Made by a program: the position numbers and the translations under genes. From Prevotella sp. P2-180 (GTDB lineage Bacteria > Bacteroidota > Bacteroidia > Bacteroidales > Bacteroidaceae), in contig NZ_NPJI01000067.1 in the NCBI RefSeq assembly GCF_002251435.1, forward strand, positions 62,001-126,000: 64,000 bases of DNA, written 5' to 3'. This document shows, piece after piece, positions 9,244 through 18,492 of this stretch; within the stretch, counting starts at the first letter, position 1; each line of letters opens with the position of its first letter. The notes beneath the pieces are model-generated. The model was not told where the DNA came from, ran no database searches, and was given only the letters and a program-made list of their open reading frames with translations.

Positions 9244-9543
9244 TTAAGCCAATGTAACTTTGTCTTCTGCTGATACAATCTTGCCTTCCTTGAAGAGCCA
9301 TCCAGCACCCAGAAGAGCCTCGCCCTCAGAGATATTTGCCAGCTTGGCTATTTCGCTGATGGTCATTGCAGTGCCTGTAGATGCAAGAGCCTGGTAAACA
9401 TCTCCAGCCTTAAATCCTGCGTTTTCTGCTGTTACAGCAACTGTGACCTTCTTTGTAGCACAAGTCTTCTTTGCTGTTGTGGTCTTCTTCGCAGCTGTGG
9501 TCTTTGCTGCGGTCTCTTTCTTTGTAGTTTTCTTTTCTGCCAT
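9244..9543 (-). CDS. DUF2582-type winged-helix protein with a Lys/Ala-rich N-terminal tail
   Basis: A 99-residue protein in two parts. Residues 1-33 are almost only Lys, Thr and Ala with short KK repeats, resembling histone H1-like tails. Residues 34-99 form a compact winged-helix domain (AGDVYQALASTGTAMTISEI, then LGAGWLFKEGKIV) matching the DUF2582 family. It probably binds nucleic acid, with the tail adding charge-driven binding; the role is unknown. It is single, with its own promoter and terminator. Confidence 0.8.
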   Translation of the reverse strand: MAEKKTTKKETAAKTTAAKKTTTAKKTCATKKVTVAVTAENAGFKAGDVYQALASTGTAMTISEIAKLANISEGEALLGAGWLFKEGKIVSAEDKVTLA

Positions 9544-9595
9544 AATTCTAATGATATAAAACTTGTTTAGTTCGGATCTCTCTCTTAATCCGTTG

Positions 9596-9625
9596 CAAAA
9601 TTAGGTTAATATTTTCAAATTGCAA
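9596..9625 (-). promoter_or_regulatory. Promoter of the winged-helix gene
   Basis: On the minus strand a TTG box (9623-9625) precedes TAATTTTG (9596-9603) by 19 bases. The predicted RNA start leaves a leader of about 45 nt. Confidence 0.65.
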
Positions 9626-9631
9626 AATATT

Positions 9632-9670
9632 TCGGCAACTAAAATGATGATTTTTCATCTTAGTTGCCGA
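9632..9670 (-). terminator. Probable terminator of aspS
   Basis: TCGGCAACTAA (9632-9642) pairs with TTAGTTGCCGA (9660-9670), and the inner bases can extend the stem. It lies 41 bases after the aspS stop. The trailing T-run is weak (AAATATTTTG), so termination may be incomplete. Confidence 0.6.
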
Positions 9671-9710
9671 TTGTGTAATTTTTATTGACTTATGTCAATG
9701 TAAATAATAC

Positions 9711-11471
9711 TTATTCTTGACGTAAGTCAATCTTAAGTTGCAGTTCTTCAAGCTGTTTCGGGTCAAGTTCACCTGGAGCGTCGAGCATCACGTCGCGTCC
9801 GCTATTGTTCTTCGGGAAGGCGATGCAGTCGCGTATGGAGTCGAGTCCTGCCATGATGCTCACGAAGCGGTCGAGACCGAAGGCGAGTCCTGCGTGTGGA
9901 GGAGCGCCATACTTGAAGGCATTGATAAGGAAACCGAACTGTGCCATGGCGCGTTCTGGGGTGAATCCGAGAATGTCGAACATCTTCGCCTGTAGTTTGC
10001 TGTCGTGGATACGCAAGCTGCCGCCTCCCACTTCTATGCCGTTGCACACAAAGTCGTAGGCCTTGGCCCTAACCTGTTCGGGATGAGAGTCGAGCAGAGG
10101 GATGTCGTCGGGGTTAGGCATTGTGAAGGGATGGTGTGTTGCCATGAGGCGTTGTTCTTCGTCGCTCCATTCAAACAGCGGGAAGTCTACAATCCACAGA
10201 CACTCAAACTTCTTCTTGTCGCGGAGGCCAAGGCGGTCGGCCATTTCCAGGCGCAGTGTGCAGAGCTGTGTGCGTGTCTTGTTGGTCTTGTCGCCGCTGA
10301 GAATGAGCACGAGGTCGCCGTCGTTGGCTCCCATTTTCTCTTTCACCTTCTGCAGGGTCTCGGCATCGTAGAATTTGTCGATACTTGACTTCACTGTTCC
10401 GTCGGCGTTGTATTTGATATATACAAGACCCTTGGCTCCTACCTGCGGTCGCTTTACGAAGTCTGTGAGCTGGTCGAGTTGTTTTCTTGTATAGTCGGCA
10501 CATCCCGGTACGCAGATGCCGCCTATGTATTCAGCTTGGTCGAACACGGCGAAAGTTCCAGTCTTCAACACGTCCATGAGTTCTACAAATTCCATTCCGA
10601 ATCTCAGGTCAGGCTTGTCGCTGCCGAATCGTCTCATTGCCTCGTGCCAAGTCATCTGTTGTAGCTTCTCAGGCAGTTCTACGTTGAGCACTTCCTTGAA
10701 CAGGCATCTTGCCATGTCTTCAAACAGGCAGATCACGTCTTCCTGATCCACGAAGCTCATCTCGCAGTCAATCTGAGTGAACTCTGGCTGTCGGTCGGCT
10801 CTGAGGTCCTCGTCGCGGAAGCACTTTGCTATTTGGAAGTATCTGTCAAATCCGCTCACCATTAGCAACTGTTTCAGTGTCTGCGGGCTTTGTGGCAGAG
10901 CGTAGAACTGTCCAGGGTTCATTCTTGAAGGCACCACGAAGTCTCTTGCCCCTTCCGGTGTTGAGCCTATGAGTATAGGCGTCTCCACCTCGATGAAGTT
11001 TTTCGAGTCGAGGAAGTTTCTTATGATGATGGTCATGCGGTGGCGCAGTTCGAGGTTTTTCCTCACTGTCGGTCGTCGCAGGTCGAGGTATCTGTACTTC
11101 ATTCGGATGTCGTCGCCACCGTCGGTATTATCTTCGATGGTGAATGGCGGTGTAGCGCTTTCGCTTAGGATGTTCATTTCCTTAGCGATGATTTCAATTT
11201 CCCCGGTAGGGATGTTTTTGTTTTTGCTTTCACGTTCGCTCACTGTGCCAATCACTTGTATGCAGTATTCACGTCCGAGCTTGTTAGCCCTTTCACACAG
11301 TTGTGCATCTATAGCCTCGTTAAACACGAGTTGTGTGATGCCATATCTGTCGCGGAGGTCGACGAAAGTCATTCCTCCCATTTTTCGTGTGCGCTGCACC
11401 CATCCGGCCAGTGTCACTTCTTTTCCGGCATCGGAGAGTCTAAGCTCTCCGCAAGTATTTGATCTATACAT
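9711..11471 (-). CDS. aspS: Aspartate-tRNA ligase
   Basis: A 586-residue class II aminoacyl-tRNA synthetase. The N-terminal OB-fold anticodon domain ([20 protein letters not shown]) is followed by the catalytic core with motif 2 ([19 protein letters not shown]), the bacterial GAD insertion, and motif 3 ([17 protein letters not shown]). It charges tRNA-Asp. Length is normal for bacterial AspRS. The 56-base gap to the BrkB-family gene upstream on the same strand suggests joint transcription. Confidence 0.98.
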   Translation of the reverse strand: MYRSNTCGELRLSDAGKEVTLAGWVQRTRKMGGMTFVDLRDRYGITQLVFNEAIDAQLCERANKLGREYCIQVIGTVSERESKNKNIPTGEIEIIAKEMNILSESATPPFTIEDNTDGGDDIRMKYRYLDLRRPTVRKNLELRHRMTIIIRNFLDSKNFIEVETPILIGSTPEGARDFVVPSRMNPGQFYALPQSPQTLKQLLMVSGFDRYFQIAKCFRDEDLRADRQPEFTQIDCEMSFVDQEDVICLFEDMARCLFKEVLNVELPEKLQQMTWHEAMRRFGSDKPDLRFGMEFVELMDVLKTGTFAVFDQAEYIGGICVPGCADYTRKQLDQLTDFVKRPQVGAKGLVYIKYNADGTVKSSIDKFYDAETLQKVKEKMGANDGDLVLILSGDKTNKTRTQLCTLRLEMADRLGLRDKKKFECLWIVDFPLFEWSDEEQRLMATHHPFTMPNPDDIPLLDSHPEQVRAKAYDFVCNGIEVGGGSLRIHDSKLQAKMFDILGFTPERAMAQFGFLINAFKYGAPPHAGLAFGLDRFVSIMAGLDSIRDCIAFPKNNSGRDVMLDAPGELDPKQLEELQLKIDLRQE

Positions 11472-11527
11472 ATTTATATAATATTTTGTTTATATTTACG
11501 TTGTTGCTCTTTTCAGGAGTTTATTCT

Positions 11528-12784
11528 TTACAAGTCCCTAAGTTTTATATCCCTTGCCGAGTATAGGAAACAGGTTCTGAGTTTGATAGCTTTTCTCCAT
11601 GTCTCCGACTTTATCGTGTTTTCGGGCAGTTTTATTTTCCATTTGCCTTGTGATTCCAGGCGGTCGATCATTATTCCAAAGGTCATTTTGTCACCGCTTA
11701 TGGCAGGCACGAACCTTGTTTGTTCTCCCTTTTCGTCGCCCGATATTTCGCATACCAGTCTTGCCTGCTGCATATTGTATAGAAGTTCGTTGACGATGCG
11801 TATGGGTATTTGGGTCTTGTCTCGCAGTTCCTCGTTAGTGTAAGGTCGTCCGCCTTTGTCGTGCTGTTTGCACAGACATGAAAGAATCATGGCCGACAGC
11901 ATGAGTTTGTATCTGTGGCTGATGTCATCCACAGAGGTGTTAAAGTCGAAAAAGTCCACATTCTGACTCGTGTAGCACAATTCGGCTCCGAAGAGGCAGA
12001 TGATCCAGCTTATCTGAATCCAGAGCATGAACATTGGCAGTGCGGCAAATGAACCATATATGGCATTATAGCTTGACACCCAAATCTGCGAATTGATATA
12101 TGCAAACTGCAATATTTGCATGGCCACACCAGCGAGTATACCTGGAGCTATGCAGTGAGACAATCTCACGTGAGTGTTTGGCATAAACACGTATAGTCCT
12201 ATGAACATCAGCGACATGATGACAAAGGGCGAAAGATTTATCAATAGTTTCACTGTAGGTGTGAGCACCGATACGTATGGTATCAGGGCTGTGATGTTGG
12301 CGAAGAAGAAGCTGAGACCCGACATGAGCACAATGGCAATGGGGCAGAGGAAGAGCATGGCCACGTAGTCTGTGACCGTGCGAAAGAGGCTTCTTTGTCG
12401 TTTCACGTTCCAGATGGTGTTGAACACGCTTTCTATGTTCATGACAAGCATCAGCACAGTGTAGAGCATCACCACGAGTCCCACACCGAGGAAGATGCTG
12501 CTTTGAGTGTGTATGAGATAACTGTTGACAAATCCGATGAGAGTGTCTGCCACTGCAGGTTGTGAGCTGAATGCGTCGCGAAACCATGTCTCGATGTATT
12601 TGCTGTAGCCGAAACCCCTTGCCACGGCAAATACCACCGCCATCACTGGTACTATGGCGAGCAAGGTGGAGTAGGTGAGTGCAGAGGCATCGCTCATTAC
12701 TCTTTTTGCGGTGAAGAATTTTATGGCGAGCATGAGTCTTCTCCATGTCTTCGCCATTATTATTTTCATCGTGTCTTTATACAT
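11528..12784 (-). CDS. YihY/BrkB family inner-membrane protein
   Basis: 418 residues. The first 280 carry about six hydrophobic segments with the family pattern (DASALTYSTLLAIVPVMAVV near residue 33, then FNTIWNVKRQRS near 118). The last 130 residues are soluble and contain a possible winged-helix region (NEELRDKTQIPIRIVNELLY). The family was once annotated as ribonuclease BN or virulence factor BrkB, and its function is not settled. Internal ATGs at residues 6 and 10 are alternative starts. It starts about 20 bases after the RNase P RNA terminator on the same strand. Confidence 0.9.
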   Translation of the reverse strand: MYKDTMKIIMAKTWRRLMLAIKFFTAKRVMSDASALTYSTLLAIVPVMAVVFAVARGFGYSKYIETWFRDAFSSQPAVADTLIGFVNSYLIHTQSSIFLGVGLVVMLYTVLMLVMNIESVFNTIWNVKRQRSLFRTVTDYVAMLFLCPIAIVLMSGLSFFFANITALIPYVSVLTPTVKLLINLSPFVIMSLMFIGLYVFMPNTHVRLSHCIAPGILAGVAMQILQFAYINSQIWVSSYNAIYGSFAALPMFMLWIQISWIICLFGAELCYTSQNVDFFDFNTSVDDISHRYKLMLSAMILSCLCKQHDKGGRPYTNEELRDKTQIPIRIVNELLYNMQQARLVCEISGDEKGEQTRFVPAISGDKMTFGIMIDRLESQGKWKIKLPENTIKSETWRKAIKLRTCFLYSARDIKLRDL

Positions 12785-12811
12785 CGCAGGTTGTTTCTGT
12801 ATTAAAAAAAA

Positions 12812-13210
12812 GGAACACTGCCGCTATAAGCCGGGTTCTGTGCGCTGTTGTTGCCTTCAGCGTGCCTGTCATTTATCTAATCCGTATGTCACCACACGGC
12901 TTTAGCGTTCTACCCTCCATCGCAGCAATATGCTTTGGGCGGACAACCCTTTTTACGATGGTATACATGAACTTGCAGCCCCCAGAAGGCACAGCCCGCC
13001 GATCGCCCGGCGGCTGGTGGTCTCTTACACCACCTTCTCACCCTTACCCTTTCGCACTTGTGTGAGTGTGTCGGGGCGGTAGTTTTCTTCTGCCTTATCC
13101 TACTGTTGCCAATAGCTTCCACTTTCAGAAGTGGGGTGTCCTGTGCTGCCCGGACTTTCCTCTCGCCCTGCCTTTCAGCAGCGCCAGCGACAAGCCGCGC
13201 CAGTGTTTCC
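12812..13210 (-). ncRNA. rnpB: RNase P RNA (bacterial class A)
   Basis: Read on the minus strand, the region contains the conserved P4 core GAGGAAAGTCCGGGC near the 5' end and ACAGAACCCGGCTTAT near the 3' end. These are the hallmarks of the catalytic RNA that trims the 5' leaders of tRNA precursors. The first bases (GGAAACACTG) pair with the last (CAGTGTTCC) to form helix P1. A run of eight T residues (12804-12811 on the complementary strand) terminates it. The ends are placed from the P1 pairing and from the promoter, about 399 nt in total. Confidence 0.95.
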
Positions 13211-13215
13211 GTGTG

Positions 13216-13245
13216 CAAAGGTAGTGCAAGTTTTAGACAATACAA
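13216..13245 (-). promoter_or_regulatory. rnpB promoter
   Basis: On the minus strand a TTG box (13243-13245) lies 19 bases upstream of TACCTTTG (13216-13223), predicting an RNA start near 13210, exactly where helix P1 begins. The -33 box lies inside one arm of the terminator-like hairpin described for the repeat. Confidence 0.75.
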
Positions 13246-13372
13246 AATAAAAAGGCAATTTTTTTATTTTGTATTGTTAAAACGCCGCCTATCTTATTCA
13301 AAGGTAGTGCAAGTTTTAGACAATACAAAATAAAAAGGCATTTTTTTTATTTTGTATTGTTAAAACGCCGCC
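13216..13372. repeat. 74-bp direct duplication carrying a terminator hairpin and the rnpB promoter
   Basis: Units 13216-13289 and 13299-13372 agree at all but about one base, with nine unrelated bases between them. Each unit contains CAAAGGTAGTGC, which is TACCTTTG on the minus strand, and a hairpin whose 17-base arms (13320-13336 and 13344-13360 in the second unit) pair exactly. The outer unit is the terminator of the S9 peptidase gene; the inner unit supplies the rnpB promoter. The second promoter copy would make a transcript that reads through the inner hairpin. Confidence 0.85.
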
Positions 13373-13373
13373 C

Positions 13374-15830
13374 TCACAACTTCTTCGGCGAATAAATAGC
13401 ATTCCACCAAGAGTCGTCGCCTTTGAGATAAAGGTCAAACCATGCCACGATGGTGTTTATCCAACTGGTACGTTTCACGGGATCCATGATGCCGTGGTTT
13501 TCACCTTCAACCTGAACAAAGGCCGTTGGGATGCCGAGAAGACGGAGGGCGGTGTACATCTGTATGCTCTCACCTATGGGCACGTTGGTGTCGGCAGTGC
13601 CATGGGTGAAGAGAATGGGCTTGTGTATCTTGTCGGCAAGGAACAGTGGAGAACGGTCGACGAAGAGATCCTTGCGAGTCCATGGATAGCTGTTGGCAGC
13701 CGATGTCTCGCTGTATGAATAGCCCCAGTAGCCTTCACCCCAATAGCTTGTGTGGTCGCTGATGCCGGCATGCGACACTCCGCATGCAAAGGGATTGTCC
13801 TTGGTCATCATATACTGGGTCATAAATCCGCCGTAGGATGCCGACACGCAGCCGATGTGGTCGGCGTCGCATTGTGGCACGTCTTTCACAAACTGGCGAG
13901 TGGCGTCGATGATGTCCTGTGCCACGCCCTCTCCCATGGTGTTAACATGGCGCGATGCCCATTCCTGTCCGAATCCCGATGCACCAGAAGGATTCACCGT
14001 AAACACGATATAGCCCAGTGCATTCCAGTATTGTGTCGGATAGTGAGAACCATTGCCGAAGCGTCGTGAGGTGGGTGAACATCCACCATAGTAATGAACG
14101 ATTACGGGATATTTCTTCTCGCTATCAAAGTCGGCAGGCAGGTTATAGAATCCAGTCACCTCATATCCCCTTGAAGTCATGAACTTCCATGGCTTTGTGG
14201 TTCCCACCTTTAGGTCTTTGAACATCTCTTTGTTAGGAGCAGCGGCGAGTGTGGCTTTCGGATTTTTTGCCGGTGAGGTGATGTTGTAAACCTCGTAAGG
14301 CTGGCTTGCTGAACTTCCGTGTACCATGATGTTGCCGCCCTTCTGTGCTATGCTCAGTCCGTTGAGCACCTCCATGGGTTGTCTCACCATGATGGAGCGC
14401 AGTGTCTTGGGGTCAACGCGGTATAGGCTCACGCTGTCGCCGTTCTGTGCTGTATAGTATATGCAGTGGTCGACATACGAGTAGTCGATGTCGTTGATGC
14501 TGGTGGCATCGTCGGCAGTCAGTGGTGTCACGTTGCGTGTGGCGGTGTCCATGAGGTAGAGGTGATAGTCAAACGTGTTTGGTGTGCGTCCCTCGGGCAC
14601 TCTGTTGCCTATTCCATTGAAGGCCTCGGTGCTGGCCTTGAACACAATCTTGTCGGGTCCGCCGGCATAGATGCCACGGCCTATGAATCCGTCTTTCTCC
14701 ACCAGCATGCGCTTTTCCATGGTCACGAGGTCGAGGTCGTAGTATGTGAGTCGTGTGGTGGGACGCTGGATGAGCGAGTCGCTGGCCACCGAGAAAAGCA
14801 GGTGTCGTCCGTCGATGCTGATGTCGTCGACGTTGACGTTATGGTAAGTGTAAGTGAGCGGTTGCACCAGTCCAGATGCAATGTCCATTTTTGCCAGTGA
14901 GTATCGTGTGCGCCATCCTGGCTGTCTGTCGTCGGGATGAACAATCTCAAATACGCCGTTTTCCTTCCTTGGTCCTTTCTGTGTGGGCTGCAGTATTAAG
15001 AAGTCTTCAGTGGGCGAGAAGAAGAAGTAGTCGGCGGTTATGTTGTCCACTATCACTTTTTCCTCGCCAGTGGCAGGGTTGTATGTTATCACGTGTATCT
15101 TTCCGTCTTCGGTCTTGGTATAGTAGTATCTGTCAGTAGAAGGCATCCACGATGCATTTTCGCTGATGAAGCGTTTCGCTCCGGTCTTCAGGTCGACGAG
15201 CAGTTGTTCACCCTCTCTTTTGTTTGTCTTGTCATACCAGCTGTAGTTGATGAGAGCCCATCTTCCTGATGGCGACAGTGAAGCTCTTGAAGTCACCCTT
15301 GTGCCAAGTACGTCAGTCATGGTAAACCTTCTCATTCCGTCGTTGAGAGTCTCGAAATCTTCTGTTGGCAACGAGATTTCCAATCCGGTGCTGTCGGCAA
15401 TGAACTTCAGGCAGAGGCTATGGTAGCCGGGCTGCAGTGTGAGCGAAGATGAAGCTTCCTTTCCGTCTACAAACACCTTATATTTCTTCGAGCCCTTGAT
15501 GTTCATCTGTACGTTTTTGAGATACTTCTTTGCGTTGATGTCAAATCCCACTATATTGAGTGTGGCAGAATCGAGTTTCAGCGACTCCACATCAGCAAGA
15601 GGCTTCTGCTTGATGATGTCGAGCGACAGTGGAGTGTTGATGGCGTTGTCGGCCATCGTATTTTCTGCGAAACGCTTTTGCGTATTGTCAATGCTGTCGA
15701 GCACTATAGGCTGTGAGATTCTGAACGGTCCTGCGTGGCGCACTTTGTTTACCACGTTGTCGGCTTTGAGTGTTGCCGATGCCATGACGATAGGCAACAC
15801 AAGAATTGATAGTTTTTTGTTTACTTTCAT
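13374..15830 (-). CDS. S9 family serine peptidase (prolyl oligopeptidase/DPP-IV type)
   Basis: 818 residues with a signal peptide (MKVNKKLSILVLPIVMASA), an N-terminal beta-propeller of WD-like strands (about residues 170-560), and a C-terminal alpha/beta-hydrolase. The catalytic triad is visible: Ser in GCVSASYGGF near residue 660, Asp in HGTADTNVP near 744, His in GENHGIMD near 779. It should cut short peptides, often after proline, in the periplasm. It follows the GT2 gene by one base, so the two are co-transcribed, although a functional link is not obvious. Confidence 0.92.
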   Translation of the reverse strand: MKVNKKLSILVLPIVMASATLKADNVVNKVRHAGPFRISQPIVLDSIDNTQKRFAENTMADNAINTPLSLDIIKQKPLADVESLKLDSATLNIVGFDINAKKYLKNVQMNIKGSKKYKVFVDGKEASSSLTLQPGYHSLCLKFIADSTGLEISLPTEDFETLNDGMRRFTMTDVLGTRVTSRASLSPSGRWALINYSWYDKTNKREGEQLLVDLKTGAKRFISENASWMPSTDRYYYTKTEDGKIHVITYNPATGEEKVIVDNITADYFFFSPTEDFLILQPTQKGPRKENGVFEIVHPDDRQPGWRTRYSLAKMDIASGLVQPLTYTYHNVNVDDISIDGRHLLFSVASDSLIQRPTTRLTYYDLDLVTMEKRMLVEKDGFIGRGIYAGGPDKIVFKASTEAFNGIGNRVPEGRTPNTFDYHLYLMDTATRNVTPLTADDATSINDIDYSYVDHCIYYTAQNGDSVSLYRVDPKTLRSIMVRQPMEVLNGLSIAQKGGNIMVHGSSASQPYEVYNITSPAKNPKATLAAAPNKEMFKDLKVGTTKPWKFMTSRGYEVTGFYNLPADFDSEKKYPVIVHYYGGCSPTSRRFGNGSHYPTQYWNALGYIVFTVNPSGASGFGQEWASRHVNTMGEGVAQDIIDATRQFVKDVPQCDADHIGCVSASYGGFMTQYMMTKDNPFACGVSHAGISDHTSYWGEGYWGYSYSETSAANSYPWTRKDLFVDRSPLFLADKIHKPILFTHGTADTNVPIGESIQMYTALRLLGIPTAFVQVEGENHGIMDPVKRTSWINTIVAWFDLYLKGDDSWWNAIYSPKKL

Positions 15831-15831
15831 A

Positions 15832-16821
15832 TTAGTAATTATTAGTTCGTTTTGAAAACATCGGCAGGGTGAGGAGAAGGATTCCGCGACCTGTAGACGA
15901 TTTCATCATACGTGAAAACAATATATACTTCTTCGTATACGATTTATCTGGTAGTGGGAAGAGACCTTCGCTTTCGAGTTCCTCTAATCTTTCGTTGAGG
16001 AAGTGTCGGGAGCGGGTGGAGACGATTATGTCGCTGAGATAGTCCATCGTGAGCTGTGCCACCTTCCGGTTCATGGCTTGTCGCTCCTCGTAGGGCAAGG
16101 TGTCGGCCCGTCTGTTTAGCCTTCTTATTACGGTGAGCGTGTCGTCGAGACGTTTCAGACTCTGCCGCTTGTCCTCTTTATGTTTAGGCACACCGCCTTG
16201 CCCTCGGTGGAAGTAGGCCGGAATGTCGAGATTATAGAGCCGCTCGCTTCTCAGCACGAGTTGCGGTGTGAATTCCTCATCTTCATTCACAATATCGTTT
16301 GGAAATCTCAGGTTGTGGAGTATGTCGCGCTTGAACACGTAAGCACACGCCTTTCCCCTTAGACTATTGTTGCGCATATATTCAGTACCGGTTATCGGCT
16401 GAGGGTTGAAAGCGTCAATGTCTTTTGCTTTCGACTCGTTGTGAGAAAAATTGAACATCACGATGTCAGGGTCTTTAAATCTCACAATATCGAGACATTT
16501 CTCGTAAGCCTTGGCGAGCAGATAATCGTCGGAGTTCACAAACTGCAGGAAGATTCCGGTGGCTATAGATATGCCCATGTTTCTTGCCATGCCGAGACCA
16601 CGATTAGGCTGCCTGACATATATCAGTTCATCGGCATAGTCGTCGAGTTCGTTTACAGGACTGATGTCTGCCCCGTCGTCAACCACTATTATTTCCCTTT
16701 CCTCCTTACTCAGCGACAGTGACGCGATGCTGTCCAAGCATTTCCTCAGTAAGGAAATCTCCTCGTTGTGGTATGTCACTACGAAGGAAACCAGTGGAAG
16801 ATGTTTGTTTCTTGTATCCAT
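15832..16821 (-). CDS. Glycosyltransferase family 2
   Basis: About 329 residues from the Met at 16821 (MDTRNKHLPLVSFVVTYHNE); an upstream start at 16881 is excluded because it lies in the promoter. The GT-A fold is recognised from SFVVTYHNEE, IIVVDDGADIS and QFVNSDDYL, the last being the metal-binding DxD-like site. It should extend a surface glycan on the cytoplasmic face of the inner membrane. It is divergent from the flippase gene, which fits a polysaccharide role. Confidence 0.88.
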   Translation of the reverse strand: MDTRNKHLPLVSFVVTYHNEEISLLRKCLDSIASLSLSKEEREIIVVDDGADISPVNELDDYADELIYVRQPNRGLGMARNMGISIATGIFLQFVNSDDYLLAKAYEKCLDIVRFKDPDIVMFNFSHNESKAKDIDAFNPQPITGTEYMRNNSLRGKACAYVFKRDILHNLRFPNDIVNEDEEFTPQLVLRSERLYNLDIPAYFHRGQGGVPKHKEDKRQSLKRLDDTLTVIRRLNRRADTLPYEERQAMNRKVAQLTMDYLSDIIVSTRSRHFLNERLEELESEGLFPLPDKSYTKKYILFSRMMKSSTGRGILLLTLPMFSKRTNNY

Positions 16822-16851
16822 ATTTGCGGTCGATATCTTGTAATTGATTTG

Positions 16852-16881
16852 CAAAATTACGACTTTTTTTGTTATTGGCAA
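16852..16881 (-). promoter_or_regulatory. Promoter of the GT2/S9 peptidase operon
   Basis: On the minus strand a TTG box (16879-16881) is followed after 19 bases by TAATTTTG (16852-16859). The leader to the start at 16821 is about 25 nt. Confidence 0.65.
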
Positions 16882-16946
16882 GCAAAAAAGCCATTATTTC
16901 AACAAATATTATAATAAAAAGGTGAGAAAAACGTTATAATAATAGT

Positions 16947-18401
16947 ATGTCAGAAGAGAATAACAAATCAAATAGCTATCGTCATGTGCTTAAATACACC
17001 AGTGTGTTCGGTGGCGCCCAAGGCCTGAATATTCTGATAGGTCTTGTACGAAACAAGTGTGTGGCTCTGATACTCGGTCCCTCCGGAATGGGCCTTATGT
17101 CGCTATTGAACACCGCTGCCACTTTTCTCTCCCAAGCCACCAACTTGGGCATCTCCTTCAGTGCCATACGGCGCACGTCGGAGATTTTCGACAGTGGTGA
17201 TAGGCATACACTCCTCGACTACATCTCAGTTATAAGGACATGGTCGGCAGTGGCAGCCGCCTTAGGAGCCTTGGCGTGTCTTGTCCTGGGTCCGCTGCTC
17301 GACACCCTTTCGTTTTCATGGGGAAACCATACTCACCATTTTGTGTTGCTCACCCCCGCCGTTGTCATGACCGCCCTTGCCGGCGGAGAGTTGGCTATAC
17401 TGAAAGGCACAAGGCGGCTGAAGGAGCTGGTGGGCCTGCAGATTGTCTCAGCCGTGCTCTCGTTGCTTTTGGCTGTGCCGCTCTTTTGGTTGTTCAACTA
17501 CAAGGCCATTGTTCCGGTCATTTCGCTTATGGCTCTTGTCAACTTCTTGCCCGCATTGTATGTAAGCATGCTTCATTATCCCTATCATGTGAAATTCACC
17601 CGCGACAGTCTCGCCAAGGGAATTCCGATAGTTAAGATGGGTGTGGCGTTCACAGTGGCTGCGGCAGTGGCAAGCGGTGCCGACATGCTTGTAAGGTCGC
17701 TTCTCAACCAGTATGTCGACCTCGACGCAGTAGGACTGTTCAATGCGGCTTACATGATTACCATCACCTATTCCGGACTGGTGTTTTCTTCTATGGAAAA
17801 CGACTATTTCCCGCGACTTTCGGCAGTGAACAGCGACAACAGACTCGTGGCAGAGGTGGTGAATCGTCAGGTGGAAGTCACACTGCTGCTGATGTCGCCA
17901 TTGCTTTGCCTTCTCATCACCACACTGCCCATAGCCATCCCCCTGCTCTTCAGCAGTGAGTTTTTGCCCGTGGTGCCTATGGCCCAGACGCTGTCGTTGG
18001 CGTTGTGTTTCAAGGCAGTTACACTTCCTATGGCCTATGTCAATCTCGCCAAGGGAAAGTCACGTGCCTATATGATATTGGAGTGCGGATATAGTGTGCT
18101 GTTTATGCTCGGGTCATACTTCTCGGTAGTGTGGTACGGACTCGATGGCATAGGGTGGGCCATAGTCATTGTCCATGCCATTGAGACGCTTGCCATCTAT
18201 ATCTATCTGCGTCGCCGTTTCGGAGTTGCACTGTCAGTACAGTCGCTGTCGGGTATGGCCGCGATAATGCTCTTTGCCGTAGTGACTTTCCTGTCGTGCC
18301 GTTGTATGGAAGGATGGATGTCGTGGGCAGTAGGTCTCACCATGTCGGCAGTCTCATTTGGGCTCTCTTTCAGAAGTCTGAGAAACAAGCGTAAAGCGTA
18401 A
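16947..18401 (+). CDS. Wzx-type oligosaccharide flippase (O-antigen translocase family)
   Basis: 484 residues with about 12 hydrophobic segments and the family start FGGAQGLNILIGLVRNKCVA. This MOP-superfamily carrier flips lipid-linked oligosaccharide units across the inner membrane for O-antigen or capsule assembly. Arg and Lys residues inside the first segments (GLVRNKCVALILGPSGMGLM) are typical of WzxE-like members. It is divergent from the GT2/S9 operon, and no polymerase gene is nearby. The gene has no clear terminator; the uxaB promoter begins 30 bases past its stop. Confidence 0.9.
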   Translation: MSEENNKSNSYRHVLKYTSVFGGAQGLNILIGLVRNKCVALILGPSGMGLMSLLNTAATFLSQATNLGISFSAIRRTSEIFDSGDRHTLLDYISVIRTWSAVAAALGALACLVLGPLLDTLSFSWGNHTHHFVLLTPAVVMTALAGGELAILKGTRRLKELVGLQIVSAVLSLLLAVPLFWLFNYKAIVPVISLMALVNFLPALYVSMLHYPYHVKFTRDSLAKGIPIVKMGVAFTVAAAVASGADMLVRSLLNQYVDLDAVGLFNAAYMITITYSGLVFSSMENDYFPRLSAVNSDNRLVAEVVNRQVEVTLLLMSPLLCLLITTLPIAIPLLFSSEFLPVVPMAQTLSLALCFKAVTLPMAYVNLAKGKSRAYMILECGYSVLFMLGSYFSVVWYGLDGIGWAIVIVHAIETLAIYIYLRRRFGVALSVQSLSGMAAIMLFAVVTFLSCRCMEGWMSWAVGLTMSAVSFGLSFRSLRNKRKA

Positions 18402-18430
18402 ACCTTTACGTGCGTTTTTACCAAAAAAAG

Positions 18431-18462
18431 TTGGTGTTATTACAATATAATGTGTACTTTTG
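18431..18462 (+). promoter_or_regulatory. uxaB promoter
   Basis: TTG at 18431-18433 and TACTTTTG at 18455-18462 are 21 bases apart. The predicted RNA start near 18468 rules out an in-frame ATG at 18460 and supports the start at 18493. Confidence 0.65.
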
Positions 18463-18492
18463 CATCGGAAAAAGAAAACTATAAAACAAATA

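Noticed and set aside
12910..13333. Two frames of about 90-110 codons across the RNase P RNA
   Set aside because: They cover the conserved RNA core; the RNA gene explains the sequence.
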